Positions 33,151-44,439 of a stretch of 64,000 bases of DNA are shown here, one piece after another. The stretch is from Calliopum simillimum. Its lineage: Eukaryota > Arthropoda > Insecta > Diptera > Lauxaniidae. A model generated the notes under the pieces. The model saw nothing but the letters and a program-made list of their open reading frames with translations. It was not told the DNA's origin and searched no databases. The translations under genes were made by a program, and so were the position numbers. Location of the stretch: positions 53,625,061 to 53,689,060 of the forward strand of contig OX638369.1 of assembly GCA_951812925.1 (NCBI GenBank), read 5' to 3'. The stretch's first letter is position 1. The number at the start of each line of letters is the position of its first letter.

Positions 33151-35171
33151 AAAATTTAAAAAATTTTTCAAATAGGGCGGCGGCAAGTAGTTCACCTCAA
33201 AATTTTAAAATAGGCGGCAATCGTCAAAAACATCTGTTTGCTCAGATGCCAAAATCTGATATCGCATACTTCCATAGTTTTCAGGAGAGAAACTTTTAAT
33301 TTTAATTTGATATGAAAAAATCACGAATCCGGTTTTTCAAGTTGATTTTCTAAGGAACTACAAGACCTAGAACAAATCTGATAATCTCACCAAGAACAAT
33401 ACTTTAGAATACGTAACTCATTTGCACAAAAAATCATATAAACCAGGTTTTGCCATTTGAGCAAAGGTTTAGATAGATATCAAAATATTGGAATTTATAA
33501 AAATTTAAAGCATTTCAATTTTTTGGACATTTGAATGTACTTAATGCTCTCCGGTAATATCCAAAATATTATAATCTTGCCACTCTAATGCTGAGCATTC
33601 TTAAGAGGGGGTTTCAAAAAACTGAATTTTTCCTTATAATTTCTGCTGCTACAACAGGTTCAACTAAGAAGTGCAGCAAAAGCCAAGAACCAAAAAAAAA
33701 AAAAATAACCGAAACCACCAGAACCTTTTTGTAGTAATTTATGCGCAAGCGCGTCGAGCATATTATTTTTGCTTTATTTGCTTCAACTCCATACAGTCCA
33801 CCTCACTAACGAGTACGCAAAGCAACTTCAAAAAAGGAGTTGAAAATCCTGCAGCTTAATTCTTAAAAAAAGAAATCAATTTTCTACAGCATGAAATTTT
33901 GCATAACTCGCAGCAAAATTCGTGATTTCATTCGAAAAAAAAAAACACCACAAAATTCTTTTGCTTTTATTTGCGTTGCTTTAATTTGGTGTGGTTTTCC
34001 TGTTGTTGTTGTTGTTGTTGCTGCTTTATAGGCTGTTTCACCTGTTCTCTGCAGATTCCAGCAATGCGATTAAAATCACCTGCGCGTTTTGCTTTGCTGC
34101 TGCTGCTGCTGTTGTGACTACGGCGAAATGTTCGCCCACGCATTTAGTTTGAATTTCAGTTTTTTTTTTTTGAATTTTGCTATAATTTTTTTTTTTTTTT
34201 TACTGTCTGTTGACTAAAAAAAGCCTCGCAGTTAAATGCTGCAATTGCCTTTTTTGGGAGTGGTAGTGCTGCAGGAGTTTGCTGTATTACTTAATTTTGA
34301 AATGCTTTAGAAGTGATTTTTATTTTTTTTTTTTAGCTGGGACTGAAGAGTGCATTTCAAAGTTTTTTAAAAAAAGAATATTTTGTAAAAATATTCAGTT
34401 GATTTTTTTAATGATTCGTAAGCCCATCAATGCAAAGTGCTTAATTCATTTGCGTTTACTTGATGTAATCCACAATGCTGCAATTCAAATGTGTGATCTC
34501 AAGGGCATGGTATATTAAACATAATGATGTATGTACTTATATCATTTGTATGATATTTCATTCATATGTCTGTTTCATTTTGTCGAACCCTCATCACTTT
34601 TATGGGCGCTTCTCCAAAAAATACGCAACATAAACTAAAATATATACAAAAAAAAAAAAAACACTCTTCTTCCGATTCCCAAAATATTTGTAATATAAAA
34701 AAGTTGTTCTAATAAACGTAATAAAAGTGGTGAATCACTTAGCAACTATATTTTGATTTTTCATAGTTAATGTGAAAATATGCCTTTCATGCCTTAACCA
34801 CGGCAAAACATTTCTGCACTTAAATCATCGTAAAAGCTTCAAAGTTAAATTTTAAGTTTTTTTCAAAATGTTGTCTGTTCACGCATATCCATCTTTAAAA
34901 CAAAATTAATTTCGATCAAAAACAGAAGTGGGGTTTATACCACGGTAAAGCCACACTTGTTTATAGAACCAAAACTAACAAATTGTTTTGACTAGCTCTA
35001 AAAGACGTAAGCATTTAGCACAAATGCTGAAGAATACGAATAAGTAGTACTTTTGAATGTTTACTTTTGAATATTGTGATCCAAGAATAGGTCAACGTGC
35101 CATTAGATCCAAATTGATAAAGTTTTTAGGACCAAATATTTTTTCAATTAAATCAAATGTTAGTTTAATAG
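33151..35171. other. Non-coding stretch with TTG/CTG microsatellites
   Basis: TTGTTGTTGTTGTTG at about 34003-34021 and CTGCTGCTGCTG at about 34097-34110. No supported gene; the ORFs at 33671-33859 and 34279-34518 are unconvincing. Confidence 0.5.
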
Positions 35172-35173
35172 TA

Positions 35174-37042
35174 GGGGTGTGTGGGGTAAGGTGGGAAGTG
35201 AGGTAAAATGGGAAATTTTATATGGGGTAAAGTGAGAAGTGTTATTTCATGATTACACGTCCCCACTTGTCAACGTATTACACTATTTCATGATCCAAAT
35301 AAGTGTTGTACATTTATATTGTGAGTATACACTCTTCGAGTTTGCCGCAACAGATCGACGTCGCCAAAGTCAAAGGCTTCAACATGGAAAGCGTTGATTA
35401 ATTTTACAAGTAGCTGGGAGATTTGTACTAACAGTATAGTTTTCCGCAACACCGTGTTTGGAACATAGATGAAATGGGTTTTGCAACTGTTCCCACTAAA
35501 GTTAAAAAATTACTACCCAAAAAAGGAGTCAAACACATCGGTAAAATATCAGCGGCTGAACGTGGCACTAATGTTAGCTGTGCTGTTGCTGTAAGTGCCG
35601 CAGGCACGTTTATACCGCCGTTTTTTTATATTTCCAACTCTCTACAATCTAGGCCGATTCATGAAACACTTCATAAAGTACGCACAAGCCAGGAAGGACC
35701 AACCATTACTCTTGCTTGACAACCATACCTCTCACCATGCAGTTGCTGCAATCGAACTAGCTGTGGAACATGGCATAATAATGCTGACATTCCCAACTCA
35801 CTGCACATATAGAATACAGTATTTGGACAATGGTGTATTCTTGCCAGTTAAGGCTCGTTTTGTCGAAGAAAACCGGGACGGCATTGCAAAGGGCGCATAT
35901 TGGTGGGAAACACTTTGATCTACACAATGTACCACCGATAGTTGAAAAATGCATGGATAAATACATAAGCTACATCACCAATCATGAAAACTGCTTTTTC
36001 CAAAAATGGTGTGTTCGAGCTCACATCACACACGTTTACCGAAGAGGATTTTATCGCTGCTTGTGTTATTTCTGGGGCCAAAGAAAGAGCTCAAACTGGA
36101 CTTACTTACTCAGGACCCGAAATCTCGGTAGAAGACCGTGCTCTTCTTGTTTTGGACGAAGAAACTCCGACTAGTTCGTTTAAAGAAGTCGGCACAATTT
36201 CAAATCAAGCTCGTATGGCATTTTGGACGCAGCCGGTTCATTGAAAATTGGCCAAGCAAAACAGAAATCAGTAGAGGTCGGAAAGCCATGAAAAGCGTCG
36301 TTTTAACAACTACGGAAAATCTAAGCGCGTTTCAAAAAGCAGCTGAGAAATACTTAGCAAACAAACGGAAGAAAGAGGAAAATGAATAAAGTATCAGGAG
36401 CAAAAAAAGCACCGCCAGAAAAGAAAGCGTCAAAGAAGAAACAAAGAAGTTCTAGCTCTGATGAAGATCGTGATTTTTGCATCATTTGCATGGAACTCAT
36501 GCCAGACATCATGACCAGACACAATACCATCAAATGCAACAAAAAGGATTGTCAGCGCCCATTTTACTTGAAATGCGTCAATCTCACTACAAGCTGTGAT
36601 TTGAACTTGGATGTTTCATTAGAAAACGACGAATAAGCTTCAATTTAACCAATTTTTTTAAACACATTTTTTAAATTATCTTTTTCCAGCAAAATTATTA
36701 TATTTTTTTTTTTTTCATATTTACTTCTATGGGCGTGTCCTTTGAATCTTTTTTGATTTACAATAAAGATATTAGAACTTTGTTCCAACATTTGTGGTAG
36801 TTTTAATGAGTTTTTGAAAGTTTCCGACTTTACCCCACGATTTTTAATTTTTGCCATTTTGGGTATCCTCAGTCAAAGCATCGTATTCAAAAGAAGATCC
36901 ATATTTTCGGTTCGTTTCTACCTTAAAAATATAGCTTATTTAATTTTCTTTACTATAGGAAATTGAAACATGAAAAAATAAGAAGTTTTGTTCATTTTAT
37001 GGAGCTTCGAAAAAAGATTTCCCACTTTACCCCACACACCAA
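35174..37042 (+). mobile_element. pogo-type Tc1/mariner element, 1.87 kb, decayed
   Basis: Inverted ends: GGTGTGTGGGGTAAGGTGGG from 35176 and, reverse-complemented from 37040, GGTGTGTGGGGTAAAGTGGG. TA lies two bases outside on each side (35172-35173 and 37043-37044). The phrase GGGGTAAAGTGnGAA is iterated at the left (35203, 35224) and appears inverted near the right (ACTTTACCCCACG at 36828). The transposase relic on the plus strand is of DDE_1/pogo type. The short gap between the left end and the first recognisable residues implies loss of the N-terminal DNA-binding part. Confidence 0.85.
35342..36636 (+). pseudogene. DDE_1 (pogo/jerky-type) transposase with C-terminal Cys-rich finger, broken
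   Basis: The first readable piece, LPQQIDVAKVKGFNMESVD with three nearby stops, leads into FPQHRVWNIDEMGFATVPTK, the first catalytic Asp in the NIDE motif. Next come ISAAERGTNVSCAVAVSAAG, then a frame change, then QPLLLLDNHTSHHAVAAIEL (second Asp) and TFPTHCTYRIQYLDNGVF (third Asp, 35 residues after the second; usual form QPLDVGVF). Further frame changes bring FSKNGVFELTSHTFTEEDFI, a Lys-rich stretch, and DFCIICMELMPDIMTRHNTI ending in FYLKC, a PHD-like Cys finger as some pogo-type transposases carry. The N-terminal HTH is missing. At least four frameshifts make it non-functional. Confidence 0.85.
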
Positions 37043-37139
37043 TAATATTTTAAGAAATTTTTATAAAAACTTCCAAGCATTTTCACCACCATGAGGCCCT
37101 GCTTCGTTGTACAAAACTTCAGTGTCGACAGTATCCTAT

Positions 37140-37572
37140 CACTGTGGGCTAGAATTTTTTTAAATCGACAAAATCGAAAAACTATAGTTTTGAATTTTTG
37201 ATTTTTATGTCACTTATTTGAAAGTACATAAATTTGTACATCCTGTGCCGAAAAATTGGTTTGTCATTTTAAGTGTGTTTTTAAAAAATATTTATTTAAA
37301 AGTCAACGGTTCACGCGAAGTGAAATACATTCCAAGCTGCACTCTAAATTTAAAAACGGCGCACAAGAGGCAAAAACCTGAAAAATCCATATTTAAAAAA
37401 TGAACTTAGTAGAAAAATAAAATAAATTTTTACTTTCGGGCATGAATTTTTTTCTCCAAATTTTTATGAAATTGGAAATCAGTTAGACCGAAAACTTAAA
37501 AATTGTCTTTTAATACTTAAGTTAAAGGGTTTCCATCATTTTGCCGATATAAAAAAATTCTAGCCCACAGTG
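37140..37572. mobile_element. CACTGTG-ended element (433 bp) with a 5-bp duplication
   Basis: CACTGTGGGCTAGAATTTTT at 37140 is mirrored at 37572; the inverted match is 28 bp with one mismatch and ends in AWATCG. CCTAT flanks both sides (37135-37139 and 37573-37577). A 5-bp duplication with CAC...GTG ends is typical of Transib-type elements, but Transib targets are usually GC-rich, so the family is uncertain. The plus-strand ORF at 37218-37403 has no recognised domain. Confidence 0.75.
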
Positions 37573-37649
37573 CCTATGTCAGATTTAGAAAACGTGATTC
37601 ACTTTAGATTAAGATAACAAACTAAAAATACTCAAATTGGAGAAAAACC

Positions 37650-38096
37650 AAAAATGAAATGCCTACATTGAAGTATTTTAAAAATTTTGTTTGTACGAGA
37701 GGTGTCACGCCCTCTAATCCAAATTCATCCGGTTTTCTCTCAGGGCTTTAACTTACTAAATCTAGTATTTGTGTGTGTTTTGGTTGCTTTACCGCGACTA
37801 ATGCTTTAAATATTGCGTTTTGAATATATATTTTGTATGACCGGAAGCCGTGTCCGTTGAATCGATTTCACTCAATTTCAATCTGACAACCTACCGTTGA
37901 CGATGAAAGTAGTGTATAGAATTTCATTGAATTATCTTGCTTTCGAAAAATATTAAAATGATTTCAACAGACCGACAGACAGACGGATATGGCTATATCG
38001 ACTGATGAGGTGACGCTGATCAAGAATGTCTTTACTTTTCTATACCTGGCACACCTCCTTCTCTGCGTTACAAATGGAAGGACAAAATGAATATAC
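37650..38096 (-). repeat. Dispersed fly repeat (AACGCAGAGAAGGAGG / TTCTTGATCAGCGTCACC)
   Basis: Read on the minus strand from 38096: GCAGGGTATATTCATTTTGT, CCATTTGTAACGCAGAGAAG, ATTCTTGATCAGCGTCACCT, CGATATAGCCATATCCGTCT then GTCTGTCGGTCTG, and further on a copy of the GAGGGCGTGACACCTC unit of 22010-22500. From memory, the first part (AACGCAGNGAAGGAG, TTCTTGATCAG, CGATNTAGCCATGTCCGTCT) is a repeat seen throughout Drosophila and other flies. It is the best taxonomic hint in the window. Non-coding. Confidence 0.65.
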
Positions 38097-38781
38097 CCTG
38101 CATTTGTTTTTGAGGCTTCTTTCTTTTGTTAGTCCATATTGCCTTCAGCACGTTTGGTTGAAACAAATGATTTTTAATCAAAAACGTATTTCCTTAATTA
38201 ACTAATTTGTGCTTATGAATTATAAATGGTATTTACTGACTTTATATGCATAATTAATTAATCACTTATTTCAAAAGTGAATATCTTTAAAGTCATATAA
38301 TGATGTTTACTCTTTTTTGTCTAAGAAAGTGTTTTTTTTTTTTTATTTTTTTGAAAAAACCACTTTACAGAAACATGTGCCTTCACCGAACCCTCAATCA
38401 AATCGCAATGACATAAACTTTAGGATTTAATGTAAAGATTGAACATAAATAACGGCAAATCATATGTATATAATGGAAAATAACCGTGTAGTCCATATAT
38501 CTCACGTAGTCCTTATTACCCTTCCTAACTCAACAAAATATTTAAAAAAAAGTATTGGAAAAAAATATTTACCAAAAATGTATTTTTTTTTTTTTTTAAA
38601 GAAATTTTAGGTGGCTGAGTTGAGAAATGTTTACCCATTTATCTTGCTCCTACTTAGCCTTCTCACGGCAAACTGAGCTTTAAACCCGAGCTTCAATGCT
38701 AAAAAATTAAGAGCAAAATTCAGAACTTTCCCAAAAATACAAATTAAATGAATTGCAACAAAAAAAAAAAAAAAACAAATA

Positions 38782-40085
38782 GAGGGTGTTTTTTTTAGAG
38801 GTATAGAACTTTGAATTGAAATAAAATACAAGAAAATCGTTTGAATGTCAATCAATTTGGCTTTATTGGAAGGATAATTTTATGTCATTAATGTTTAAAT
38901 ATGATTTTGGGCATGTGGCCGCCGCAGCTGGCTCGAATAAAGCCAATTCTACAGGTCCAATTTTCAACCACTTTTTCGAGCATATGGGGCCGTATGTCGG
39001 CAATAACGCCACGAATGTTGGCTTCCAAGTCCCCTAACGTTTCTGGTTTGTTGGCGTAGACGAGCGACTTCACCTATCCCCAAAGAAAGTAATCCAATGG
39101 TGTCAAATCACACGATCTTGGTGGCTAATTGACAGGTCCATTCCGCGAAATTATGCGCTCATCGAATGTTTCCTTCAATAAATCAATTGTGACGTGCGCT
39201 GTGTGGCATGTAGCGCCGTCTTGTTGGAATCACAACTTATCCACATTCATGCCATCCAATTCGGGAACAAAATAGTCGGTTATCATGGCTCTATACCGGT
39301 CTCCATTAACGGTAACTGACTCTCCAGCATTATTTCGGAAGAAGTATGGCCCAATGACTCCACCAGCCCATAGAGCACACCAAACAGTCAGTTTTTGTGG
39401 ATGTAATGGCGTCTCAAGGGTCTCATGTGGATTCCCTTCACTCCAAATGCGGCAATTTTGCTTGTTGACGTAGCCATTCAACCAAAGATGAGCCTCATCA
39501 CTGAACAAAATTTTGCGATGAAAATCTGCATCGAGATCAATCTCATTTTCTGCCCATACATCAAAATCACGATGCATTGCATGGTCTCGCGGCTTTAATT
39601 CTTGCACAAGCTGGATCTTGTAAGGTCGCAAGCCAAGATCTTTGCGCAAAATCTTCCATAAAGTCGATGGACAAAGCTCCAATTGCTGTGCACGGTGGCG
39701 AATCGTTTCATTCGGGTCCTCTTCAACATTTTGCTCTACAGCGGCAATTGTTTCTTCGGTGCGCACTGTTCGACGTCTCTGCGGATGCGTATTATCACAT
39801 AGAGTAAACGTAGTACGAAAACGACCCATGGTTAACCGAATTAATTGCTCTGATGGACGATTATGTCGACCATAAAATGGACGGAGCTTGCGGTAAACTT
39901 CGCGAACTGAACCATTAATTTCGAAATAAATTTGCACGATTTGCAAGCGTTGTTCTTTTGTCAACCTGTTCATGATGAAATGGCAAACCAAATTGAACAT
40001 AAATGACATTAGAATTGCCAGATTTGACCACAAAATGCCAGTTTTATCTCTATTCAAAAAACAAACCTCTAAAAAAAACACCCTT
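38782..40085 (-). mobile_element. Mariner-like element, D41D type, 1304 bp, nearly intact
   Basis: Terminal inverted repeats begin GAGGGTGTTTTTTTTAGAGG (38782) and, reverse-complemented, AAGGGTGTTTTTTTTAGAGG (40085). TA duplications lie at 38780-38781 and 40086-40087. A single transposase reading frame fills the interior on the minus strand. It is the least decayed autonomous-type element in the window. Confidence 0.95.
38888..39973 (-). pseudogene. Mariner-superfamily transposase (D41D), three nonsense codons, no frameshift
   Basis: The reading frame has 361 codons, starting at ATG 39973 (MNRLTKEQRLQIVQIYFEIN, the DUF4817-type helix-turn-helix start) and ending at TAA 38888. Visible blocks: FYGRHNRPSEQLIRLTMGRF (HTH), LCPSTLWKILRKDLGLRPYK (second HTH), KILFSDEAHLWLNGYVNKQN (first Asp), WCALWAGGVIGPYFFRNNAG, FQQDGATCHT (second Asp, residue 252) and PPRSCDLTPLDYFLWG (third Asp, residue 294). 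The 41 residues between the last two fit the DD41D (rosa-like) group. Stops replace Trp248 (TGA, 39230-39232), Trp283 (TAG, 39125-39127) and probably Tyr300 (TAG, 39074-39076). All else stays in one frame, indicating a recent death. Confidence 0.93.
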
Positions 40086-40087
40086 TA

Positions 40088-41239
40088 TTTACAGAATTTA
40101 TGGTAATCAACTATTTGAAACAACAATAATATTTATAACATGAACGATACAATTGCAATAAGGTACACATAATGTAATAACCAAAACAAAAGATTTAAGC
40201 AACAAACTTGATTTTTTACTTTAGTTGAGATTTGAATTGTTGTGGTAAAAACTGCTGGATAATGATCGAAATTGTCAGAAGACCTAAGCAGCAAACTATA
40301 TATATCTGAAGTAATTTTGTCTTGCTTGAAACTATTTGTATTGATATGAATAATGTCCTTTTTGGCAAAATTTCATACTGATACACTGCAAAACAATTCA
40401 GATAAGTTTAATGAAATGATATAATAAACTTTTAATGTATATTTCAAATAAATCATATTTAAGAAGAGTTTTGCAAATTAATAATGATCTTATGACTTTC
40501 GCAAAGCTTTGTAAAACCTTGACTTCAAAGGAAAAGAAAAAAAAACTTAAAAGCCGCCGCTAAACATATGCAAAACAATCAATTTAATTGGCTTACAAAC
40601 AAATATTAAATCAAAGCGATTTATTTTGATTTTTGTTAAGCCAAAAATAAAAGCTATTTGTTTTTGCTCGTTTGCCACCCAATTTGCTTAACCACTTTTT
40701 TTTGCCTTTGCAGAGTGCGATTTTTGCAACCGATTCTAAGAAGTTTATTTTAAGTAGCTTCATGTCAAAAATAAAAACAAAAAAACCAAAACGCTAATGC
40801 CGCAGCACATAAATCACAAAAAAACAAATAGAAGTATTGCCTTTAAATTTTTTTCCACAAAAGCACCACCACCTAAAACATATTCAATATTTTTTTAATA
40901 TCATTTCCAAGTATCTTTGACTCATATGTAGCGTAACTTAAAAGCAAGAGGAGATATTGCAACAACAACAAAATCATAACAACAACATCTTTGTATTTAT
41001 TGCACAATCTTTTGTGCAGGTCATAAAACAAAAACTGATTAGATATGCAATCGACAACAAGTGTTAAAATTCGGCGCTTTTGTGTGACGGCAAACAAGTA
41101 TGTGTGTGTGCACATTGTGATACCTTGCTGTTGATGAGAATTTGGTGATTTTAACTTGTATGATGTTCATCATGTTAAAATTAAGCGGGATATGTAAAAA
41201 ACACGTGAACGATTTTTTTGGCCCAATTTCACCAGCGAA
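40088..41239. other. Non-coding AT-rich stretch
   Basis: No supported gene. The minus-strand ORF at 40873-41115 overlaps a CAACAACAACA tract (40959-40988) and has no domain. Confidence 0.5.
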
Positions 41240-41490
41240 CTATAATTTAGATGTTTTTCTATACTTTTCGACTTTCACCAATATTTTGATGTGTTTCGAT
41301 GCTTTTGAATTTTTACCTATACCTTAGATGTTTTTCGATATTTTTGGAATTTTGACAATATTTTAGATTTTCTTTGATATTTTTGGACTTTTACCGATAT
41401 TTTAGATGTGATTCGATACCTTAAAACATTTAGCGATATTTAAATTGATTTTCGATATTTTTGAACTTTTACCGATATTTATTTCTTTAT
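41240..41490. repeat. 38-bp minisatellite, left part of second locus
   Basis: Tandem units with TTTTTCGATATTTTTGGAC and TTTACCGATATTTTAGATG, the same unit as at 14480-14827. It breaks off near 41490 and resumes at about 44440, with the nested elements between. Confidence 0.8.
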
Positions 41491-42263
41491 TTTTTTTATT
41501 TCGGGTTGTACAGCAAGACATTGTCTTTTATAGTACATTAAAAATACGTATATGTTTGTGCACAGGTTAAATATAATCTTAACTAATTGAGTTTACATAA
41601 AAAAAAAGTATGGTGAACAAGAGTAGAGTAGAACGGGGCAATGTCGTGAACTTTGTCAGGCTCGTAAAGCCGTACATCTCAAGCGAATGCGACGAGTAAG
41701 CATCCGATCGAAAGATAATTTTGTTGGTTACATCCATGTGTAACAACATTTGTGTAGCAAAAAATTGTGTTTGTGTAAGTGAAGAAAAAAAATGTGCACG
41801 ACATTACCCCAATGGTCGTTTTAAAGGTCAACTTCGATAGCTCGGTGAAGCCCAAAATTTTTTTCGAAAACCAAATAGGGTAGAAGGGGGAGGTTTCGAC
41901 ACGTGGGAGGCTTCATCAGTGCCAAATTTTGCGATTTCTATTCGCATTTACTCCCGCGTCTAAACCAAAAAGTCTTACTACTAATGGTACGCAGCTATCA
42001 TAAAAATTTATCTGCGCAATTCGGCTACGGTGCGTAGTTAGTCGTGAATTTGTGTTTTTATACCTAGTTGATGTAATATTTGCTTGTTGCTTTTTGTGTG
42101 ATACTCGGTTAATAAACCATAAAATTTCCGTTTTTTTTTTAGCAGATACTTAAAGATATCATTACTGCTAATACTACATTTAAGGTTTGCAAAATAAATA
42201 AAAAATAACTGCGAAATTTTGGAAATTTGGAAACAAGTGTATAAGGGTGGATTCGTCAGGTCT

Positions 42264-43629
42264 ATAAAGTGAGCTATGCAGGTGTGACGAATTTCGATGT
42301 TTTTTATTTGGGAATTTCGAGCTATTTTCAAACTTTTCAACAATAATTTCGAGCTGCCTGGGAAATTTTCCATTTTCCGGAAAAGCGGAAAAATTGTTCT
42401 GCATAGCTGAGTTTATTTTTTCAGCCAGACGAATCCGCGGGAAGAGTTAGCGATGAAATCTTTTTGTGCAGGAATTTCGAGCTACTTTCGAGCTAATTTT
42501 GAGCTAAAAGCATTTTCCGGAAAACTCCCAATTTTCCCGGAAAATCTCAAAAAAAAATTTCTTATGGCAAACTTTATTTTTTTCAGCCAGACGAATCCGC
42601 GGGAATAGTAAGGGATGAAATCTTTTAATGCAGGAATTTCGAGCTACTTTCGAGCTGACCTTGAATGAAGTGTTTTCCTTAAATTTCCCCGGAAAATCCC
42701 AAAAAATTTTTTAAGGGCTTGCTTTATTTTTTCAGCCGGACGAACCCATGAGAATATTTCGCGATCATATCATTTAACACACGAATTTGGAGCTCGTTTC
42801 GAGCTCATCAAAAACGAAAAGTGTTTTCCGGAAAACCCCAAACTTTCCCGGGAAACCCTAAACTTTAACGGAAAATCCCAAAAAATCTTTTTTTATGGCG
42901 GTGCCATGACATAATCTCCATTTCGTAAATAAGTGTTATGTCCGCAAATTATTGGATATTTTACCGACTGATCCGCGGCCGAAGGCCGCCGCGAAGCCGG
43001 TGTTGGATTTTTGGGAGTTTTAAATCCTGAGCTGCGGCCGCAGGCCGCCCACTTACCCCTACTCTTATGTAAAATTAATGTGGCTACCAAACTAGGTGTT
43101 GGATATATTATAGGCTGATCCGCGAAAAACTTTCGGACATAATAATAATAATATGCGGACATAACACAGGGAAAAAAAAAATTTTAGTTTTATGGGATTT
43201 TCCGGGGAAATTTAAGGAAAATACCTCATTCAAGGTCAGCTCGAAAGTAGCTCGAAATTCCTGCGTTAAAAGATTTCATCGCTAACTCTTCCCGCGAATT
43301 CGTCTGGCTGAAAAAATAAAGTTAGCCATAAAAAAAGTTTTTTGGGGATTTTCCGGGAAAATTGGGAGTTTTCCGGAAAATGCTTCCAGCTCAAAATTAG
43401 CTCGAAAGTAGCTCGAAATTCCTGCGTAAAAAGATTTCATCGCTAACTCTTCCCGCGAATTCGTCTGGCTGAAAAAATAAACTTAGCTATGCAGAACAAT
43501 TTTTCCGCTTTTCCGGAAAATGGAAAATTTCCCAGACAGCTCGAAATTACTGTTGAATAGCTCGAAAATAGCTCGAAATTCCCAACCAAAAAACATCGAA
43601 ATTCGTCACACCTGCATAGCTCACTTTAT
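42264..43629. repeat. Foldback-type palindrome with tandem repeats in both arms
   Basis: ATAAAGTGAGCTATGCAGGT at 42264 returns reverse-complemented at 43629. Each arm is built of units of about 140 bp: GGAATTTCGAGCTACTTTCG, TTTTCCGGAAAA, TTTCCCGGAAAATC, then CAGCCAGACGAATCCGCGGG. There are about four units in the left arm and two to three in the right. Long inverted repeats made of tandem units are the hallmark of Foldback elements. A GC-rich core (42933-43167) fills the loop. Confidence 0.8.
42933..43167. mobile_element. GC-rich core element in the loop of the palindrome
   Basis: GTGTTATGTCCGCA at 42933-42946 is exactly reverse-complemented at 43154-43167. The interior has strikingly GC-rich self-complementary pieces (GCGGCCGAAGGCCGCCGCG, GCGGCCGCAGGCCGCC) in an AT-rich region. 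The part from 42985 to 43085, reverse-complemented, matches the centre of the palindrome at 141-950 (CATAAGAGTAGGGGTAAGTG versus CATAAGAGTGGGGGTAAGTG; ACTCCCAAAAATCCA in both). No ORF. Probably a MITE. Confidence 0.7.
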
Positions 43630-44439
43630 GCACCTGGATTCGTCAACTGTAAATGGGAGGATTCGACAACTGAAATTTATACATATGATTCAATTATTTT
43701 TCATGAATCTGATTTTTCACAAGATATGGAGTTCGGTACTAATGCCGATGCACAAATGGATATGGAATCATCCTAAATCATGTCTCGAACTCGTTCAAGG
43801 CTCTGACCTTCCTGGTCCGAATGATTTGCTGGATATGGCCCCGATTGAAAACGACATCCCTGATTTTCGACTGACGAAGCCTCCCCAAAAGTGGGAGGTT
43901 TCGTCATTTATTTTAACTTTGGTTTATTGGTCACATTTCCGAAAATAGCAAACATATCGATTTTTTTGTAATTTATAAAAGAAGCACACATATTCATGCA
44001 TAGTCTGTGTGTATTCAAAATAACATGCACAATTGCATTTGGAAGATATAAGGACTTTTTTGTTAGGGTGTCGAAACCTACCCCTTCTCCCATACTTCTT
44101 TTCTTTGGCAGGATATTTCGTTTCAGAAAACACTTACCTGGTATATTTTCCCGTAAGGAGAATTATTTTTCTGACCCGATGATAACACTTTTATCGTCCC
44201 GAAAGCGTGCGTTTTGAAAAAAAGGTTACTCTGTAGAGATGAGCTGGTGAAAATTGCTAGTATTATATGCATAAGCTCAGTAGGTCAGCAGGTCCCTACC
44301 TTACGAACAGTTGGTAAAACATTCAATTCTTTGGGCTAAAACAGCCAGTGCACGACATTACCCGCTGCACGACATTACCCCATTCCACTCTAAATAGCAA
44401 AACATGATAATCTAAGAATAATTAAGTACATAGATAATA

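Larger units (their letters stand above)
41878..44092. mobile_element. Inner TA-flanked element (AGAAGGGGnAGGTTTCGACAC ends)
   Basis: Left end GGGTAGAAGGGGGAGGTTTC then GACAC (41878). Right end, reverse-complemented, TGGGAGAAGGGGTAGGTTTC then GACAC (44092). TA is outside both (41876-41877 and 44093-44094). A second phrase, GTGGGAGGCTTCATC at 41903, reappears inverted at 43873 (GACGAAGCCTCCCC) and direct at 43888 (GTGGGAGGTTTCGTC). It lies wholly inside the outer element and in turn holds the palindrome at 42264-43629. Non-autonomous as far as can be read. Confidence 0.75.
41626..44390. mobile_element. Outer TA-flanked element (GGGGYAATGTCGTG ends), 2765 bp
   Basis: Ends GAGTAGAACGGGGCAATGTC (41626) and, reverse-complemented, GAGTGGAATGGGGTAATGTC (44390), both followed by GTG; TA lies outside both (41624-41625 and 44391-44392). 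The phrase GCACGACATTACCC is iterated: 41802 near the left, and 44350 and 44367 near the right. The sequence between contains a second complete element. No transposase was recognised; the plus-strand ORF at 43520-43948 covers repeat arm and unique sequence and matches nothing known to me. Confidence 0.8.

Noticed and set aside
43520..43948. 142-codon ORF inside the nested elements
   Set aside because: Its first third is the palindrome arm, which also gives an ORF on the opposite strand at 42038-42373; the remaining part matches nothing I recognise. It could be a remnant of a transposase but I cannot support that.
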